Shown: positions 6,912-16,667, counted from the stretch's first letter. The stretch is DNA of 52,332 nucleotides from Candidatus Saccharimonadota bacterium (GCA_030528355.1 JAUMZA010000007.1:1-52332); one strand, 5' to 3'. Notes: generated by a model from the letters alone, not told the origin. Translations and numbers: made by a program.

Positions 6912-8214
6912 GGTTATTCTCCTTTCTGCTCTGCCCTGCTATCGACCCAAGTGCAATACCAGCCAATACCCACCAGGTCATACCTACTGTGTCATCTGCC
7001 CATACGGGCAGCACCAGTCCAACTATCGCCATACCCATGCCGGCCACTGCGACACCCAAGGCCAATGCGTCATCTCTACACTGCCACAATCGCCATATCA
7101 CATAACCGAACAATATTAGATACAGTAGCAGTCCGAGCCAGCCAGCTTCTGCAGCAATATAAAAATATTGATTCTCCACAATGCGTGGTGAATCAGTTAG
7201 CAATGAAGGCGAGCCGACACTACCCAAGCCTGTACCGAGTGGATAGGCCAATGTATGAGCCACCCCAGACTGCAATGAGTCTAAATGCTCATGATCCGAC
7301 TTAATTGCTGTTGGGCTAGCTGGATTAGTATGAAATACTACATGCTGCACAAAATCTGACTGCAACGCATACAGTCCACCTAACACCACCACGGCTAGCA
7401 CCAACCCCGCTAGCCCTAGCGTACGTCGTGATAGCGTGCGAAATCCGACTATGCCGCCCAATACTACTGCCACTAGCGCCATTGCTAGCCAAGCACTGCG
7501 CGAATAACTAGACCATAATGCCACCAGTAGCCCGGTAGCCACCACGCCGCCAATGACATATTGCCACCGTGCGAACAACACTCTTCTTACCAATAATGCA
7601 GCAATTAAACTCAGGCCGATCACCGCCATCGCACCAAGCGGGTTTGGCCCCCGCAAAGTACTATTAATCCGCACAAAATCCGGGTTTTGATCAACTGTAA
7701 GGTACGGCTGGATTGTTGCCGATGAATAACCGATATGTTGCAAAATATCCTTCGGTAGCACTGCAACTTGCAACAACGCAAATACTCCCACAATTGCCAT
7801 ACCGGCCGCTACCGAACCAAGTAGTTTTTGTCGCATATCCGGCCACAGCAGCACTGCACTATACCCCAAGGCCGCCACTAAATAAATGCGTAACGTTACT
7901 AACAAAGCAGCCGACTCACCCGCTGGATGATTTGCAAACCCATACAGCGTTGCCATATAGACTCCTGCTATCGCCACAGAAAGCCAGACTGCTGGCTCAC
8001 GCCGCAACACTTGCCATTTGCCAGACTGCCACAGTGCCACTGCTATCAACACACCGGCCAACCCCAGGCACAGCTCCTTCCACGACTTTAACAGCAACGC
8101 ATAGGCCGGCAGCTGCGTATCCGCTACGACTGAGATTGGAGCCTGCATACACACTCCACATAGCACCACACACAGTAGCGTAACACTAGTTATTTGCAAC
8201 AATTTTTGCCACAT
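6880..8214 (-). CDS. O-antigen ligase/polymerase-like membrane protein
   Basis: A 444-residue polytopic protein (about 11-12 membrane segments) with the Wzy_C/WaaL family features. These are SSYSRSAWLA in a central helix, a long outward loop, and then the motif VENQYFYIAAEAGWLGLLLY ahead of the last helices. Such proteins link sugar-repeat units from an undecaprenyl carrier or transfer glycans to an acceptor on the outer face of the membrane. A longer frame opens at a TTG at 8268, but that lies inside the divergent gene. ATG 8214 is preferred because it places the hydrophobic helix at the N-terminus and follows TGAAGAT and a -10-like sequence. It diverges from the initiating transferase gene, so both probably serve one glycan. 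Confidence 0.85.
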   Translation of the reverse strand: MWQKLLQITSVTLLCVVLCGVCMQAPISVVADTQLPAYALLLKSWKELCLGLAGVLIAVALWQSGKWQVLRREPAVWLSVAIAGVYMATLYGFANHPAGESAALLVTLRIYLVAALGYSAVLLWPDMRQKLLGSVAAGMAIVGVFALLQVAVLPKDILQHIGYSSATIQPYLTVDQNPDFVRINSTLRGPNPLGAMAVIGLSLIAALLVRRVLFARWQYVIGGVVATGLLVALWSSYSRSAWLAMALVAVVLGGIVGFRTLSRRTLGLAGLVLAVVVLGGLYALQSDFVQHVVFHTNPASPTAIKSDHEHLDSLQSGVAHTLAYPLGTGLGSVGSPSLLTDSPRIVENQYFYIAAEAGWLGLLLYLILFGYVIWRLWQCRDDALALGVAVAGMGMAIVGLVLPVWADDTVGMTWWVLAGIALGSIAGQSRKENNHARTHYQKTA

Positions 8215-8217
8215 ATC

Positions 8218-8254
8218 TTCAGTATACGGGAAAAGATGGTATAATAACAGCACG
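8218..8254. promoter_or_regulatory. divergent promoter region between ligase and transferase genes
   Basis: Plus strand: TATAAT at 8240-8245 with TTCAGT at 8218-8223 (16-base spacer), 9 bases before the ATG at 8255. The minus strand carries TATACC and TATACT hexamers in the same 40 bases for the ligase-like gene. The two genes share this short region. Confidence 0.5.
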
Positions 8255-9691
8255 ATGCTTGGACGCAATTCTCATTATTACAGTCTTTTTCTACTTTTAG
8301 TTGACAGTTTAGTGATTTTAGTTGCCCTGGGGCTTGCCTACGTGTTGCGAGTACAGTACGACGCTCGCCCACTCGTAACCGATGTATATGCACTCGATTA
8401 TCTCATTGGCTTATTTACCATTATTCCATTTTGGTTAGCTTCGTTTGCACTGCTAGGGCTGTACCGCGCCGAAGTTTACAATCGTCGCTTGCTTGAATGG
8501 AGCCGCATCGCCGCCGGCTCGCTGATTGGCGTATTATTGATTTTAGGCTGGGAATTTATCACCGAAAACACCCTATTCCCCGCCCGACTTGTTGCCGTAT
8601 ATGCATTAATTGGCAGCTTTACTTTGGTGCTGTTTGAGCGTGAGTGTCTGCGTTTTCTACGTTCGCAACTATTTAAGTATAAAATTGGCACTAGTCGAGT
8701 TTTGTTGATTGGCTCATCATCTGCCGTCGCCGACCTCGCCACTCATCTTGCCGACACTAAAAAAAGCGGCTATGAAATTGTAGCGATTGCCGGGCCTAAA
8801 AAAGTTGTGCCGCCACATATGAATGTCCTGCATTATCCACAGGTTGAATCAGCCCTTAAATTTATTGATTCCAACCATATTACCACCATCATCCAAACAG
8901 ACCTCTACGACAATCACGAACGTAATCAAAAAATTCTTTCTGCCGCCCAAGCCCGCCACATTAGTTATAATTTCATCCCTGGCGAGCCAGAGTTTTATTC
9001 TGGCAAAAACACCGTTGATGTCTTTATGGGTTACCCAATGATTTCGGTCAGCCAAACGCCACTGGTGGGTTGGGGTGAGATTGTGAAGCTACTGTTTGAT
9101 ACCGTTGTTAGTTTTGTTGCAATTATCCTCCTCTCGCCTGTCTTCTTACTGCTGTACATCTTGCAAAAAATCCTTAATCCCGGCCCGGCGTTTTATGTGT
9201 CAAAACGGCTCAGTAAGTTTTCTGAACCGGTGCAGCTGTACAAATTCCGTAGCATGGCAGCCAAATACGGCAAAAAAGATGCCGCCGATGAATTTGAAGA
9301 AATGGGGCGGCCAGATTTGGCGGCAGAATATCGCCAGCATCATAAGGTCGAAAACGACCCGCGCATTACCAAATTTGGCAAGTTTTTGCGTGACACTTCG
9401 CTTGATGAACTGCCGCAGCTATTTAATGTATTAAAGGGTGATTTAAGCCTGGTTGGCCCGCGCCCAATTTTGCCCCAAGAAGCTAAATTTAATCGCAATA
9501 AAACCGCCTTACTACATAGCGTGAAATCCGGCGTGACCGGCCTATGGCAAGTATCAGGCCGTAGCAATTTAAGTTTTGAAGAGCGTATTGAGCTTGAACT
9601 CTTTTACGCCCAAAACTGGAGCTTTTGGCTGGATATAAAAATCCTCTTCAAGACCATTATGGTGGTAGTGCGTAAAACAGGGGCAAAATAA
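8255..9691 (+). CDS. polyprenyl-phosphate sugar-1-phosphate transferase (initiating enzyme)
   Basis: A 478-residue protein of the PHPT/WbaP type. Four membrane helices come first (about residues 8-130). A Rossmann-like middle domain follows (about 140-250; VLLIGSSSAVADLA), then a fifth hydrophobic segment (about 272-300) and the C-terminal bacterial sugar transferase domain. That domain has KFRSM, DELPQLFNVLKGDLSLVGPR and GLWQVSGR. The enzyme moves a sugar-1-phosphate from a nucleotide sugar to undecaprenyl phosphate, starting glycan assembly on the inner face of the membrane. The sugar cannot be told from sequence. The stop overlaps the next ATG (TAATG), so it is translationally coupled to the following glycosyltransferase. 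Confidence 0.93.
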   Translation: MLGRNSHYYSLFLLLVDSLVILVALGLAYVLRVQYDARPLVTDVYALDYLIGLFTIIPFWLASFALLGLYRAEVYNRRLLEWSRIAAGSLIGVLLILGWEFITENTLFPARLVAVYALIGSFTLVLFERECLRFLRSQLFKYKIGTSRVLLIGSSSAVADLATHLADTKKSGYEIVAIAGPKKVVPPHMNVLHYPQVESALKFIDSNHITTIIQTDLYDNHERNQKILSAAQARHISYNFIPGEPEFYSGKNTVDVFMGYPMISVSQTPLVGWGEIVKLLFDTVVSFVAIILLSPVFLLLYILQKILNPGPAFYVSKRLSKFSEPVQLYKFRSMAAKYGKKDAADEFEEMGRPDLAAEYRQHHKVENDPRITKFGKFLRDTSLDELPQLFNVLKGDLSLVGPRPILPQEAKFNRNKTALLHSVKSGVTGLWQVSGRSNLSFEERIELELFYAQNWSFWLDIKILFKTIMVVVRKTGAK

Positions 9692-10827
9692 TGAACCATC
9701 AACCTCGCATTGCGATTGTTTGTGATTTTTTAGCCACCATGGGCGGTGCCGAAAATGTCGTGCTTGCCTTGCATCGTATTTTTCCGGATGCGCCCATCTA
9801 CACCGCCATTTACAACCCCAAAAAGGTACCGGCGTTTGATGGCTTAGATGTTCGCACCTCATCGCTTCAAAAGCTACCCGGCTGGCTGCGTAAATACAAC
9901 AAGCTGTTCCCGACTATGGCGGTCAAGGCTATGCGGAAGCTCGATCTTTCGGAGTTTGATATTATTATCACCAGCTCGTATCTACATGGGCATCAAGTCA
10001 CAAAAACTCGCTCAAACCAAGTAGTGATTAACTATTGCCACACGCCGCCACGCTACTATTGGAGCCACTACGAGGAGTACTTGAAGGATCCAGGCTACGG
10101 CAAACTTAACCCGCTGGTGCGATTTTTAATGCCGCTACTCGTGCCACGACAACGCAAACTCGACCTTGAAGCCGCCAAGCAGGTTGATATTTTTATCGCC
10201 AACTCCACCGAAACACAGCGACGCATTAAACAATTTTATGACCGCCCAGCTACTGTCGTACACCCGCCTGTCAGCACCAACCGTTTTACACCGAGCAAAG
10301 AGCGGGGTGATCACTACGTCACAATTGGGCGACAGCTCCCCTACAAACGCTATGATTTAGCAGTTGCCGCCGCCACAAAACTTGGCAAAAAGCTACTCGT
10401 ATTTGGTAGCGGACCAGCACACGGTACGCTTGAAAAGCTTGCTGGGCCAACTATCGAATTTCGCACCGACCGTTTTGGCGATGCAAGCGATGCGGAGTAC
10501 GAAAAAGCCATCACCACCGCCCGTGGCTTTATTTATGCCGCCGAAGAAGATTTTGGTATTGTCACTGTTGAAGCTCTGGCCGCTGGCACGCCGGTCATTG
10601 GCTTTGGCAAAGCCGGCACGCTTGATATCGTGCAAGATGGCGAAAGTGGCGTATTATTTACCGAGCAAACGGTTGATGCTGTGGCGGAAGCCATCAATAA
10701 ACGTGAACAACTTACCTTTCACCCAAGCGATTTGCAACGCAAAGCTAAACGCTTCGATGAAGGCCTGTTTGCCACCAAAATCCGCAAACTCGTAAGCGAT
10801 GTTGCACAGCAAATTCGTACAAAATAA
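9691..10827 (+). CDS. GT4-family glycosyltransferase
   Basis: A 378-residue GT-B enzyme. The N-terminal domain starts IAIVCDFLATMGGAENVV, the Gly-rich acceptor-side loop. The C-terminal donor domain has the retaining E-x7-E motif in AEEDFGIVTVEALAAGTPVI (about residues 286-306), followed by GKAGTLDIV. It probably adds an early sugar (a mannosyltransferase-like enzyme) to the lipid-linked unit made by the transferase upstream, to which it is coupled by a one-base overlap. Confidence 0.9.
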   Translation: MNHQPRIAIVCDFLATMGGAENVVLALHRIFPDAPIYTAIYNPKKVPAFDGLDVRTSSLQKLPGWLRKYNKLFPTMAVKAMRKLDLSEFDIIITSSYLHGHQVTKTRSNQVVINYCHTPPRYYWSHYEEYLKDPGYGKLNPLVRFLMPLLVPRQRKLDLEAAKQVDIFIANSTETQRRIKQFYDRPATVVHPPVSTNRFTPSKERGDHYVTIGRQLPYKRYDLAVAAATKLGKKLLVFGSGPAHGTLEKLAGPTIEFRTDRFGDASDAEYEKAITTARGFIYAAEEDFGIVTVEALAAGTPVIGFGKAGTLDIVQDGESGVLFTEQTVDAVAEAINKREQLTFHPSDLQRKAKRFDEGLFATKIRKLVSDVAQQIRTK

Positions 10828-10841
10828 GCTATACTAGATAT

Positions 10842-11855
10842 ATGAACACGATACTTGTCACAGGTGGAGCTGGCTATATTGGTAGCCATACTATTATTGA
10901 ACTAATTGAAAGCGGCTTTGCAGTTGTCGTGGCCGATAATCTTGTAAACGCTAGCCAAGAAAGTTTGCGGCGGGTTGAAAAAATCACCAATACCCAAATT
11001 CCGTTTTATGAAGTTGATGTGTGCGATCAGTCAGCCCTTGAGGAAATTTTTACCGAACACACCATTGATGCCGTGATTCATTTTGCTGGCCTAAAAGCAG
11101 TTGGCGAATCGGTCGCAAAGCCGCTTGAATATTACCGCAATAACCTTGTATCCACCCTCAGCCTCCTTGCTGCCATGGAAGCTCATGGTGTGAATCGATT
11201 GGTGTTTTCGAGCTCGGCAACAGTGTATGGCACGCCGGAATCATTGCCGCTTACCGAAACCTCACGAGTTGGCATTGGCATTACCAATCCGTATGGGCAA
11301 ACAAAGTATATGCTTGAACAAATCATTACCGACTATGCAGCCGCTCATCCTGCGTTTGAAGCAACGATTCTACGCTACTTTAACCCAGTTGGTGCCCATA
11401 AATCTGGCTTGATCGGTGAAGATCCAAATGGCATCCCAAACAACCTATTACCGTTTGTTGCTCAGGTGGCGGTTGGTAAGCTACAGGAAGTTGGTGTATT
11501 TGGTGATGATTACGACACGCCAGATGGCACCGGTGTGCGAGACTATATCCACGTGGTTGACCTAGCTCGTGGCCATGTTGCCGCCCTGCAGCACATGAAG
11601 CCGGGTGCAGCTGTCTATAACCTTGGCACCGGACAGGGTACATCAGTGCTTGAGATTATTAATGCGTTTGGAGCTGCGTGTGGTCATGAGGTGCCATACG
11701 CAATAAAAGCTCGCCGCCCAGGCGATATCGGTGCCTGCTACGCAAATTGTGACAAAGCTACCAAGGAGCTTAAGTGGCGTGCTACTCATACAATTGCCGA
11801 AGCCTGCGAGGATGCCTGGCGCTGGCAATCGCAGAATCCGGAGGGGTTTAGGTAA
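10842..11855 (+). CDS. galE: UDP-glucose 4-epimerase
   Basis: A 337-residue extended short-chain dehydrogenase of normal GalE length. The NAD site is GGAGYIGS near residue 7. The catalytic SSSATVYG and YGQTK (Y-x-x-x-K) are present, along with NLGTGQG and RRPGDIG in the substrate half. It interconverts UDP-glucose and UDP-galactose (or the GlcNAc forms), supplying donors for the glycan genes around it. TATACT at 10830-10835 ends only 6 bases before the ATG, so it probably has its own leaderless mRNA. A terminator follows at 11878-11909. Confidence 0.95.
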   Translation: MNTILVTGGAGYIGSHTIIELIESGFAVVVADNLVNASQESLRRVEKITNTQIPFYEVDVCDQSALEEIFTEHTIDAVIHFAGLKAVGESVAKPLEYYRNNLVSTLSLLAAMEAHGVNRLVFSSSATVYGTPESLPLTETSRVGIGITNPYGQTKYMLEQIITDYAAAHPAFEATILRYFNPVGAHKSGLIGEDPNGIPNNLLPFVAQVAVGKLQEVGVFGDDYDTPDGTGVRDYIHVVDLARGHVAALQHMKPGAAVYNLGTGQGTSVLEIINAFGAACGHEVPYAIKARRPGDIGACYANCDKATKELKWRATHTIAEACEDAWRWQSQNPEGFR

Positions 11856-11877
11856 AATCTACCCCTCAAAACATACC

Positions 11878-11911
11878 AAAAACACCCAGATCATCACCGG
11901 GGTGTTTTTAC
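11878..11911 (+). terminator. rho-independent terminator after galE
   Basis: AAAAACACCC and GGGTGTTTTT form a 10-bp stem with an 11-12-base loop and a T-run within the 3' arm. It is symmetrical enough to work for the converging gene at 11938-12375 too. Confidence 0.85.
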
Positions 11912-11937
11912 GTTAGTGCAACTAAATGCTGGCAACT

Positions 11938-12375
11938 CTACTTTTTATATCCCAACGCTTGATTAATGCGGGTTGATGAATCCGCCTTCGTGTCGCCGCC
12001 AACACCAAACTTCATTTCGATACCATATTCTTCACAGACGGCTGTTTCTGGCACTACCGCAGTTGAATGGCGGTCGCCGCCATTTGCAAAGACGAGCTCG
12101 TCACCAGGATGCTGCTTGGCGATATGTGCTAGCGACTCGCTCACAGTCATATCTTTATCGATCGCAAGCATGACTTCGTCTACTGGCTTTAGAGCACGAA
12201 TCACCCGCAAGCGATTTGCCTCGTTCAAAATAATCTGCTCTTTTTTTACTAGCTGCTGCTGATCATTATTTACAATCACAATTAGCTTATCACCTATCTC
12301 TTTTGCCGCCTCAATCATATCAAGATGCCCGCCGTGGAGGGGGTTAAAAAAGCCGCTTACGATTATGATTTTCAT
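11938..12375 (-). CDS. nucleotidyltransferase (cytidylyltransferase-like)
   Basis: A 145-residue protein of the HIGH-type nucleotidyltransferase superfamily. FFNPLHGGHLDMIEAAKEIG holds the H-x-G-H active site (HGGH, about residues 14-17), and NGGDR and SSTRINQ occupy the later family positions. Members join CMP or AMP to a phosphorylated alcohol or sugar, for example glycerol-3-phosphate or heptose-1-phosphate. It may make an activated precursor for the glycan, or act in cofactor synthesis. It has a good Shine-Dalgarno (AAGGAG) and converges on galE. Confidence 0.85.
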   Translation of the reverse strand: MKIIIVSGFFNPLHGGHLDMIEAAKEIGDKLIVIVNNDQQQLVKKEQIILNEANRLRVIRALKPVDEVMLAIDKDMTVSESLAHIAKQHPGDELVFANGGDRHSTAVVPETAVCEEYGIEMKFGVGGDTKADSSTRINQALGYKK

Positions 12376-12434
12376 CTATGTTACTCCTTGTTATTCCTAT
12401 CTATAGTATACCATCTCCTGTATAATGGATACAC

Positions 12435-12836
12435 ATGAGCAACAAAGAAAAACTCTCCCGTCTTACTACACAATTTATGAAATACTTTTCGGCCGCCCTG
12501 ATTGGATATATGTTTGATTTTGGTACACTTATCCTTTGCACCGAATTACTAAAACTACACTACCTAGTTGGCGCAACTGCTGGCTTTATAATTGGGTTGA
12601 TAGTAATCTACCTACTGAGTAACCGCTATGTATTCGGCAAGTCAAAGATTACTTCACGCAAAAAAGAATTTACCCTCTTTGCTGTTATTGGCGTAATAGG
12701 CCTAGGCATCCTCAATATTATTATGTGGCTACTGACAGACCTACTTGCTATGAATTATGTCCTTTCAAAGATAGCTGCTACCGTTGTCGTATACGCCTGG
12801 AATTTTCTTGCACGACGAGCGTTATATCACGACTAA
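12435..12836 (+). CDS. GtrA-family membrane protein
   Basis: A 133-residue protein with four transmembrane helices and the GtrA pattern: FMKYFSAALIGYMFDFGTL at the start, LSNRYVFG between helices 2 and 3, and YAWNFLARRALYH at the end. GtrA proteins accompany glycosyltransferases and are thought to help polyprenyl-linked sugars cross the membrane. TATAAT at 12421-12426 is 8 bases before the ATG, pointing to a leaderless message. Its stop overlaps the converging gene by four bases. Confidence 0.88.
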   Translation: MSNKEKLSRLTTQFMKYFSAALIGYMFDFGTLILCTELLKLHYLVGATAGFIIGLIVIYLLSNRYVFGKSKITSRKKEFTLFAVIGVIGLGILNIIMWLLTDLLAMNYVLSKIAATVVVYAWNFLARRALYHD

Positions 12837-13651
12837 ACTGCATATACCGACCGAACAAACTGCAGGGCTTCTTCGACCCGCTGCAAGTTTTCACCAGCCT
12901 CAGCAGGTCGCATCTCTATCGATATAACACCGTCATACGCAATCTGGGCCAAGCCTCGAGCAGCGGCAGCATGATCAACACCATCATCCGTTCGTACGTC
13001 ACCCAGCATTGGTGCACTGACATGGAAGTGATGAAGTGTGTCGCCAGCTGCGACGATTGACTGTTCGATATCGTCACCCGCCAAGGTCATACAGGCCGTA
13101 TCAAGATGCAGACTCACACCTTTAGTATTAAGGCTTTTCACAAACTCTAGACCTTCATGGGCATTTGTAATAAAATCGCAAGCGTATTGTGGAGCATTTG
13201 GTTCAATACATACTTCTGTACTGCAAGCAGATGCCGCCTTTGCAAGCCGGCCAAAATACTCCGCTGCAATCTCCGTCGCCTGTATTAATGACATATCGCC
13301 ACGCTGGCGATTCTTTGGCGAACCAAACACCATACGACTCACACCCATTGCACCAGCCAGTGCAATAAATTTCTCCATGTAAACCGCAGCCTCTTCACAC
13401 AGCTCGGCCGAATCAAACAGCTTTAGATCTGGGCGATTAAATAGCATTGATTGAAATGCTACTGGTGTAATGCCATATTGCTGCCACCACGCAACTTTTT
13501 GACGAGCCTCCTCATCGCTCACTGCAGTTGGATCCTGCCAGTATTTAGTTGGAGCAAGCTCGATATATTTCACCCCTAGCTCCTGCAAGCGAGCTGCAAC
13601 AATAGGCTCTTCTTCGGGGGTCCATGCAATGTTCGATACAGCTAGCTTCAC
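12833..13651 (-). CDS. sugar phosphate isomerase/epimerase-like TIM barrel protein
   Basis: A 272-residue protein of the AP-endonuclease-2/xylose isomerase-like superfamily. It has an IELAPTKYW strand early, CIEPNAPQYA at about residue 148, SLHLDTACM at about 180, HFHVSAP at about 207 and ISIEMRP near the end. The Glu, Asp, His and Glu of these strands are the usual metal ligands. It probably isomerises or epimerises a sugar or sugar derivative used in the surface glycan; the substrate is unknown. It starts with GTG after AAAGGAGC, which lies in the stop region of the upstream dehydratase-like gene, so the two are coupled. Confidence 0.85.
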   Translation of the reverse strand: MKLAVSNIAWTPEEEPIVAARLQELGVKYIELAPTKYWQDPTAVSDEEARQKVAWWQQYGITPVAFQSMLFNRPDLKLFDSAELCEEAAVYMEKFIALAGAMGVSRMVFGSPKNRQRGDMSLIQATEIAAEYFGRLAKAASACSTEVCIEPNAPQYACDFITNAHEGLEFVKSLNTKGVSLHLDTACMTLAGDDIEQSIVAAGDTLHHFHVSAPMLGDVRTDDGVDHAAAARGLAQIAYDGVISIEMRPAEAGENLQRVEEALQFVRSVYAV

Positions 13652-13654
13652 TAT

Positions 13655-14419
13655 TTAGCTCCTTTCACGTGCGACAAAATCTTTAATGTCTTGTAGTTCT
13701 TGTGCCTTGGTGTAGAGATACACACCTTCACCACCGTATGCATCGGCATATTTACTATGCATATCCCAGTAGGCAGGCGTTACGTCGGCCGGTGTATTGG
13801 TAAATTCAATGCCGAACGCCTCACGTGCCACCTCCTCCGTACTAACTGGCGGCGTCGCAAGATTGACAAGTGGCAGATTATTATCAAGTGCAGTCTGAAT
13901 ATCCTTCCAAATATTGTCTAGATTGTAATACTGATACACTCCATCTTTATGAATACGATCAACATTATTATCATGTAGCAAGTCAAAGATAACATTCTTC
14001 TTCAAGCCATCACCAAACAAACCCGGCAGGCGGACAATAGTCGTATCAAAATTATCCCGGCAGAACTGCTCAAGCATGTAGCGATTTGCCCCGTACGGCA
14101 GCAGACCGTCCGTTTCGATTGGCGTATCTTCGTTCGCTCCGTTTGGATTTTTATATACCCCAACAGTTGAAATAAGTACCAATTTGCCAATTTTTACCTT
14201 ACGGATATGACTAATATATTCCTCGATTTCCGCCAGATCCTTTTCAGGCTCTTGATTGATTCGCCACATTTCAGCACGATTAGCGGCACTCACCACTAAA
14301 TCATACTCCTTACCTTCAATGTCTGCGATATTTTTACTGTTATAGTAATCATTAAACTCGTGCTGAGCTTTAATATTACCACCCACAAAACCCGTGTATC
14401 CAATAAGTGCTGTTTTCAT
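13655..14419 (-). CDS. NAD(P)-dependent epimerase/dehydratase-like protein
   Basis: A 254-residue extended short-chain dehydrogenase. The nucleotide-binding loop is GYTGFVGG at residue 7, then come VSAANRAEM, a LISTVGVYK strand with the catalytic Ser/Thr, and YGANRYMLE, where the usual Y-x-x-x-K is Y-x-x-x-R. That Lys-to-Arg change may mean altered chemistry. A longer frame reaches back to 14614 but runs into the divergent gene. ATG 14419 is chosen because TATAAT (plus 14427-14432) lies 7 bases before it and the Rossmann strand begins there. The downstream isomerase-like gene suggests a two-step sugar conversion. Confidence 0.82.
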   Translation of the reverse strand: MKTALIGYTGFVGGNIKAQHEFNDYYNSKNIADIEGKEYDLVVSAANRAEMWRINQEPEKDLAEIEEYISHIRKVKIGKLVLISTVGVYKNPNGANEDTPIETDGLLPYGANRYMLEQFCRDNFDTTIVRLPGLFGDGLKKNVIFDLLHDNNVDRIHKDGVYQYYNLDNIWKDIQTALDNNLPLVNLATPPVSTEEVAREAFGIEFTNTPADVTPAYWDMHSKYADAYGGEGVYLYTKAQELQDIKDFVARERS

Positions 14420-14480
14420 ATAATTTATTATAACCCATCTAGACATTTTAAACACAATCATGCTAGTATTATCTGTATCT

Positions 14481-16652
14481 ATGTATTTTAAAAAGGCCTT
14501 CTCGTACAGCAAAAAATACCCCCTGCTGGCAGCCCTATCTGCTGCATCTCTTGTGTACTTATTAGTTATGGCGATATACTTTTCGCTACTCGCCCTAAAT
14601 CTTGCATTACACATGGATACCTATGCTACCAACGGCACTTTTCAACTCTATAATCCACTACTCCGCATAGCCGAAGGTCAGATTATTGCAAAAGATTTTC
14701 CTTTTTTTCATGGAGTAGGCATCCCGCTACTACACTACCCTCTCTTTGCAATGATGGGCAAGGGTGTTTTCGCAGCTGAATTTGTTAAGAATTTTGTATC
14801 GACAGCAGTCTTCCTACTGGCCACCCTCTTGTTTTTTTATGCATACTTCAAAAACGCACAAAAAGCTACAATTGCAAGTGCTGCATTTACAATTCTAGCC
14901 TTGTGCTGTGTAGAGGTGGTACTTCCTGGTAACTCATTAATAGGATTGCGAACAGCCATGCCTATTCTAGCAGCTGCCTTTATGTTATGGCGGCCAGACT
15001 GGTCTATTACCGTAAAGGGGCGTAGAGTCAAGCTTTATTATTCCATTCTTTCCATTTTATTGGGCCTTGGTGTTGCGTGCGGCACCGAACAGGGGCTTGC
15101 GGCAAGTGTTGCCTTTGGCCTAGTAGAGCTTACTGCATATATGAAACACTGGCGTGACATACGCAAATGGTGGTGGAGATATCTCGTTAAAATAGGCCTG
15201 GTTGGCATATCCATTTATACCGTACTCACAATCTTAACACTTGGGCACGCCCAAGAAGCTCTTCGCTATGCCCTATTGGACGTTCCAAAAGATCAAGGCT
15301 GGTATTTTGGCATGAGCCCAAATGACTTCTTATCTCCTAGGACCTGGCACTGGCTACTAGATGAGTTGCCGTATGGAATACTGTGTCTATCAGTAGTGCT
15401 ATACGCCACGGTACGTAACCACATCTCAAGTAGGCAAAAGTATGCTGCAGGCTTTCTAGCTACCTATGGCTTGATTGTATTTCTAGTAAGTGCAACTGGA
15501 TATTGGTTCCCAAAAGCACAACTACAACCACTGTATCGTGTACTTAGCATGCTCCTCGTTGCCTATATAATATCCTGTCTTTTCTACTTCGCCACTAACA
15601 TCAGGGTAATAAAGGTAAAGAAGAAAATTCACCTTGTACAGAGCGGTGTTACATCAATTGCTACCATAATCCTCACAATCATTATCATGTGGTCTATGGT
15701 TAATCACCTCAAAATGGCTAAATCCCTCCACCCAGTGGCAACTCTTACACATGCCAAAGAAGCTCGCCATAGTAACGATGACGCATACATAAGCTCTATA
15801 TGGCAAAAACGCCTCGCTGCATTTAAGCCCTATATAACACAGGCAGATACCATATGGGAGACTTATGGCAGTATTTATAGTACAACTCTTGGCAGGCGCA
15901 TAGGGCCTATAGGCGGCGAAGACTATATCATTCATGCCCTAGGTAAAGACAGGCGAGCAAGTTATGCGAATGATTTTATACACTCCAACGCACAGTTTGC
16001 CATTACTCTAAAGCCCACTTATTTTTACTATGAGGAATGGCTATGGATACGCCACTGGGACTTCTACAAACACCTTTTCACAAATTATGAGATTATTGCC
16101 GATAATGATGCACACATCCTCTGGAAAAGACAGCCTTCTGCAAACCAGGCACAGAGCGAGGTGCCATTAGATATTAAACATAAACCTGGCCAAGTGTATC
16201 GTATTGACGCACCCCAATCAAACACCCCGCAACTACTCGAAATAGAACTACACTACAAGCCACAGCAAACAATACCGGTGGTATCATCCAAGCTCTCTCG
16301 CTATAGTGTATCCATAGAAGGATCTTCAGCACAACGATACCTCGTATCGCTACCGCCATACGAAACAATTTGGCGATTCCCGGTTATTGTCATGCCTGGT
16401 GATTCACACATCGACATACGCCCAGCTGTTGAAGGCTTCGTTGCAAAAAGTGAAAATCTTTCAATTAAATCAATAACCGCAAAGAAAATCAATACCACCC
16501 CACCGCAAAACTTATTCGCTATCTACAATAATTTCTGCTCTTTCGGAGGCAGCTACAACTACACAAAATCTCATGGCGGCCAGTATAAAAATCTTCGGTG
16601 CACCATAGATGAAATCTCACTAAAGCATTACCAAAAACATATTCAAAAGTAA
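14481..16652 (+). CDS. large polytopic membrane protein with extracytoplasmic C-terminal domain
   Basis: A 723-residue protein with about ten membrane helices in residues 10-400 and a soluble region of about 320 residues afterwards. The layout matches integral-membrane GT-C glycosyltransferases (family 39-like arabinosyl/mannosyl enzymes): an early outward loop (MDTYATNGTFQLYNPLLRIA) followed by regular helices and a globular tail. I do not see a definitive catalytic motif. It would use a polyprenyl-linked sugar on the outer face of the membrane. ATG 14460 is possible, but 14481 is preferred because TATTAT (14467-14472) stands 8 bases before it. A terminator follows. Confidence 0.72.
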   Translation: MYFKKAFSYSKKYPLLAALSAASLVYLLVMAIYFSLLALNLALHMDTYATNGTFQLYNPLLRIAEGQIIAKDFPFFHGVGIPLLHYPLFAMMGKGVFAAEFVKNFVSTAVFLLATLLFFYAYFKNAQKATIASAAFTILALCCVEVVLPGNSLIGLRTAMPILAAAFMLWRPDWSITVKGRRVKLYYSILSILLGLGVACGTEQGLAASVAFGLVELTAYMKHWRDIRKWWWRYLVKIGLVGISIYTVLTILTLGHAQEALRYALLDVPKDQGWYFGMSPNDFLSPRTWHWLLDELPYGILCLSVVLYATVRNHISSRQKYAAGFLATYGLIVFLVSATGYWFPKAQLQPLYRVLSMLLVAYIISCLFYFATNIRVIKVKKKIHLVQSGVTSIATIILTIIIMWSMVNHLKMAKSLHPVATLTHAKEARHSNDDAYISSIWQKRLAAFKPYITQADTIWETYGSIYSTTLGRRIGPIGGEDYIIHALGKDRRASYANDFIHSNAQFAITLKPTYFYYEEWLWIRHWDFYKHLFTNYEIIADNDAHILWKRQPSANQAQSEVPLDIKHKPGQVYRIDAPQSNTPQLLEIELHYKPQQTIPVVSSKLSRYSVSIEGSSAQRYLVSLPPYETIWRFPVIVMPGDSHIDIRPAVEGFVAKSENLSIKSITAKKINTTPPQNLFAIYNNFCSFGGSYNYTKSHGGQYKNLRCTIDEISLKHYQKHIQK

Positions 16653-16667
16653 GACACTCTACTAAAA

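Noticed and set aside
8215-8268. Longer start (TTG 8268) for the O-antigen ligase-like protein
   Set aside because: It would run through the divergent promoter and into the neighbouring coding sequence, and adds residues ahead of an otherwise typical N-terminal helix.
14420-14614. Longer start for the epimerase/dehydratase-like protein
   Set aside because: It overlaps the divergent gene and would put 65 unrelated residues before the Rossmann nucleotide loop, which normally lies at the very start.
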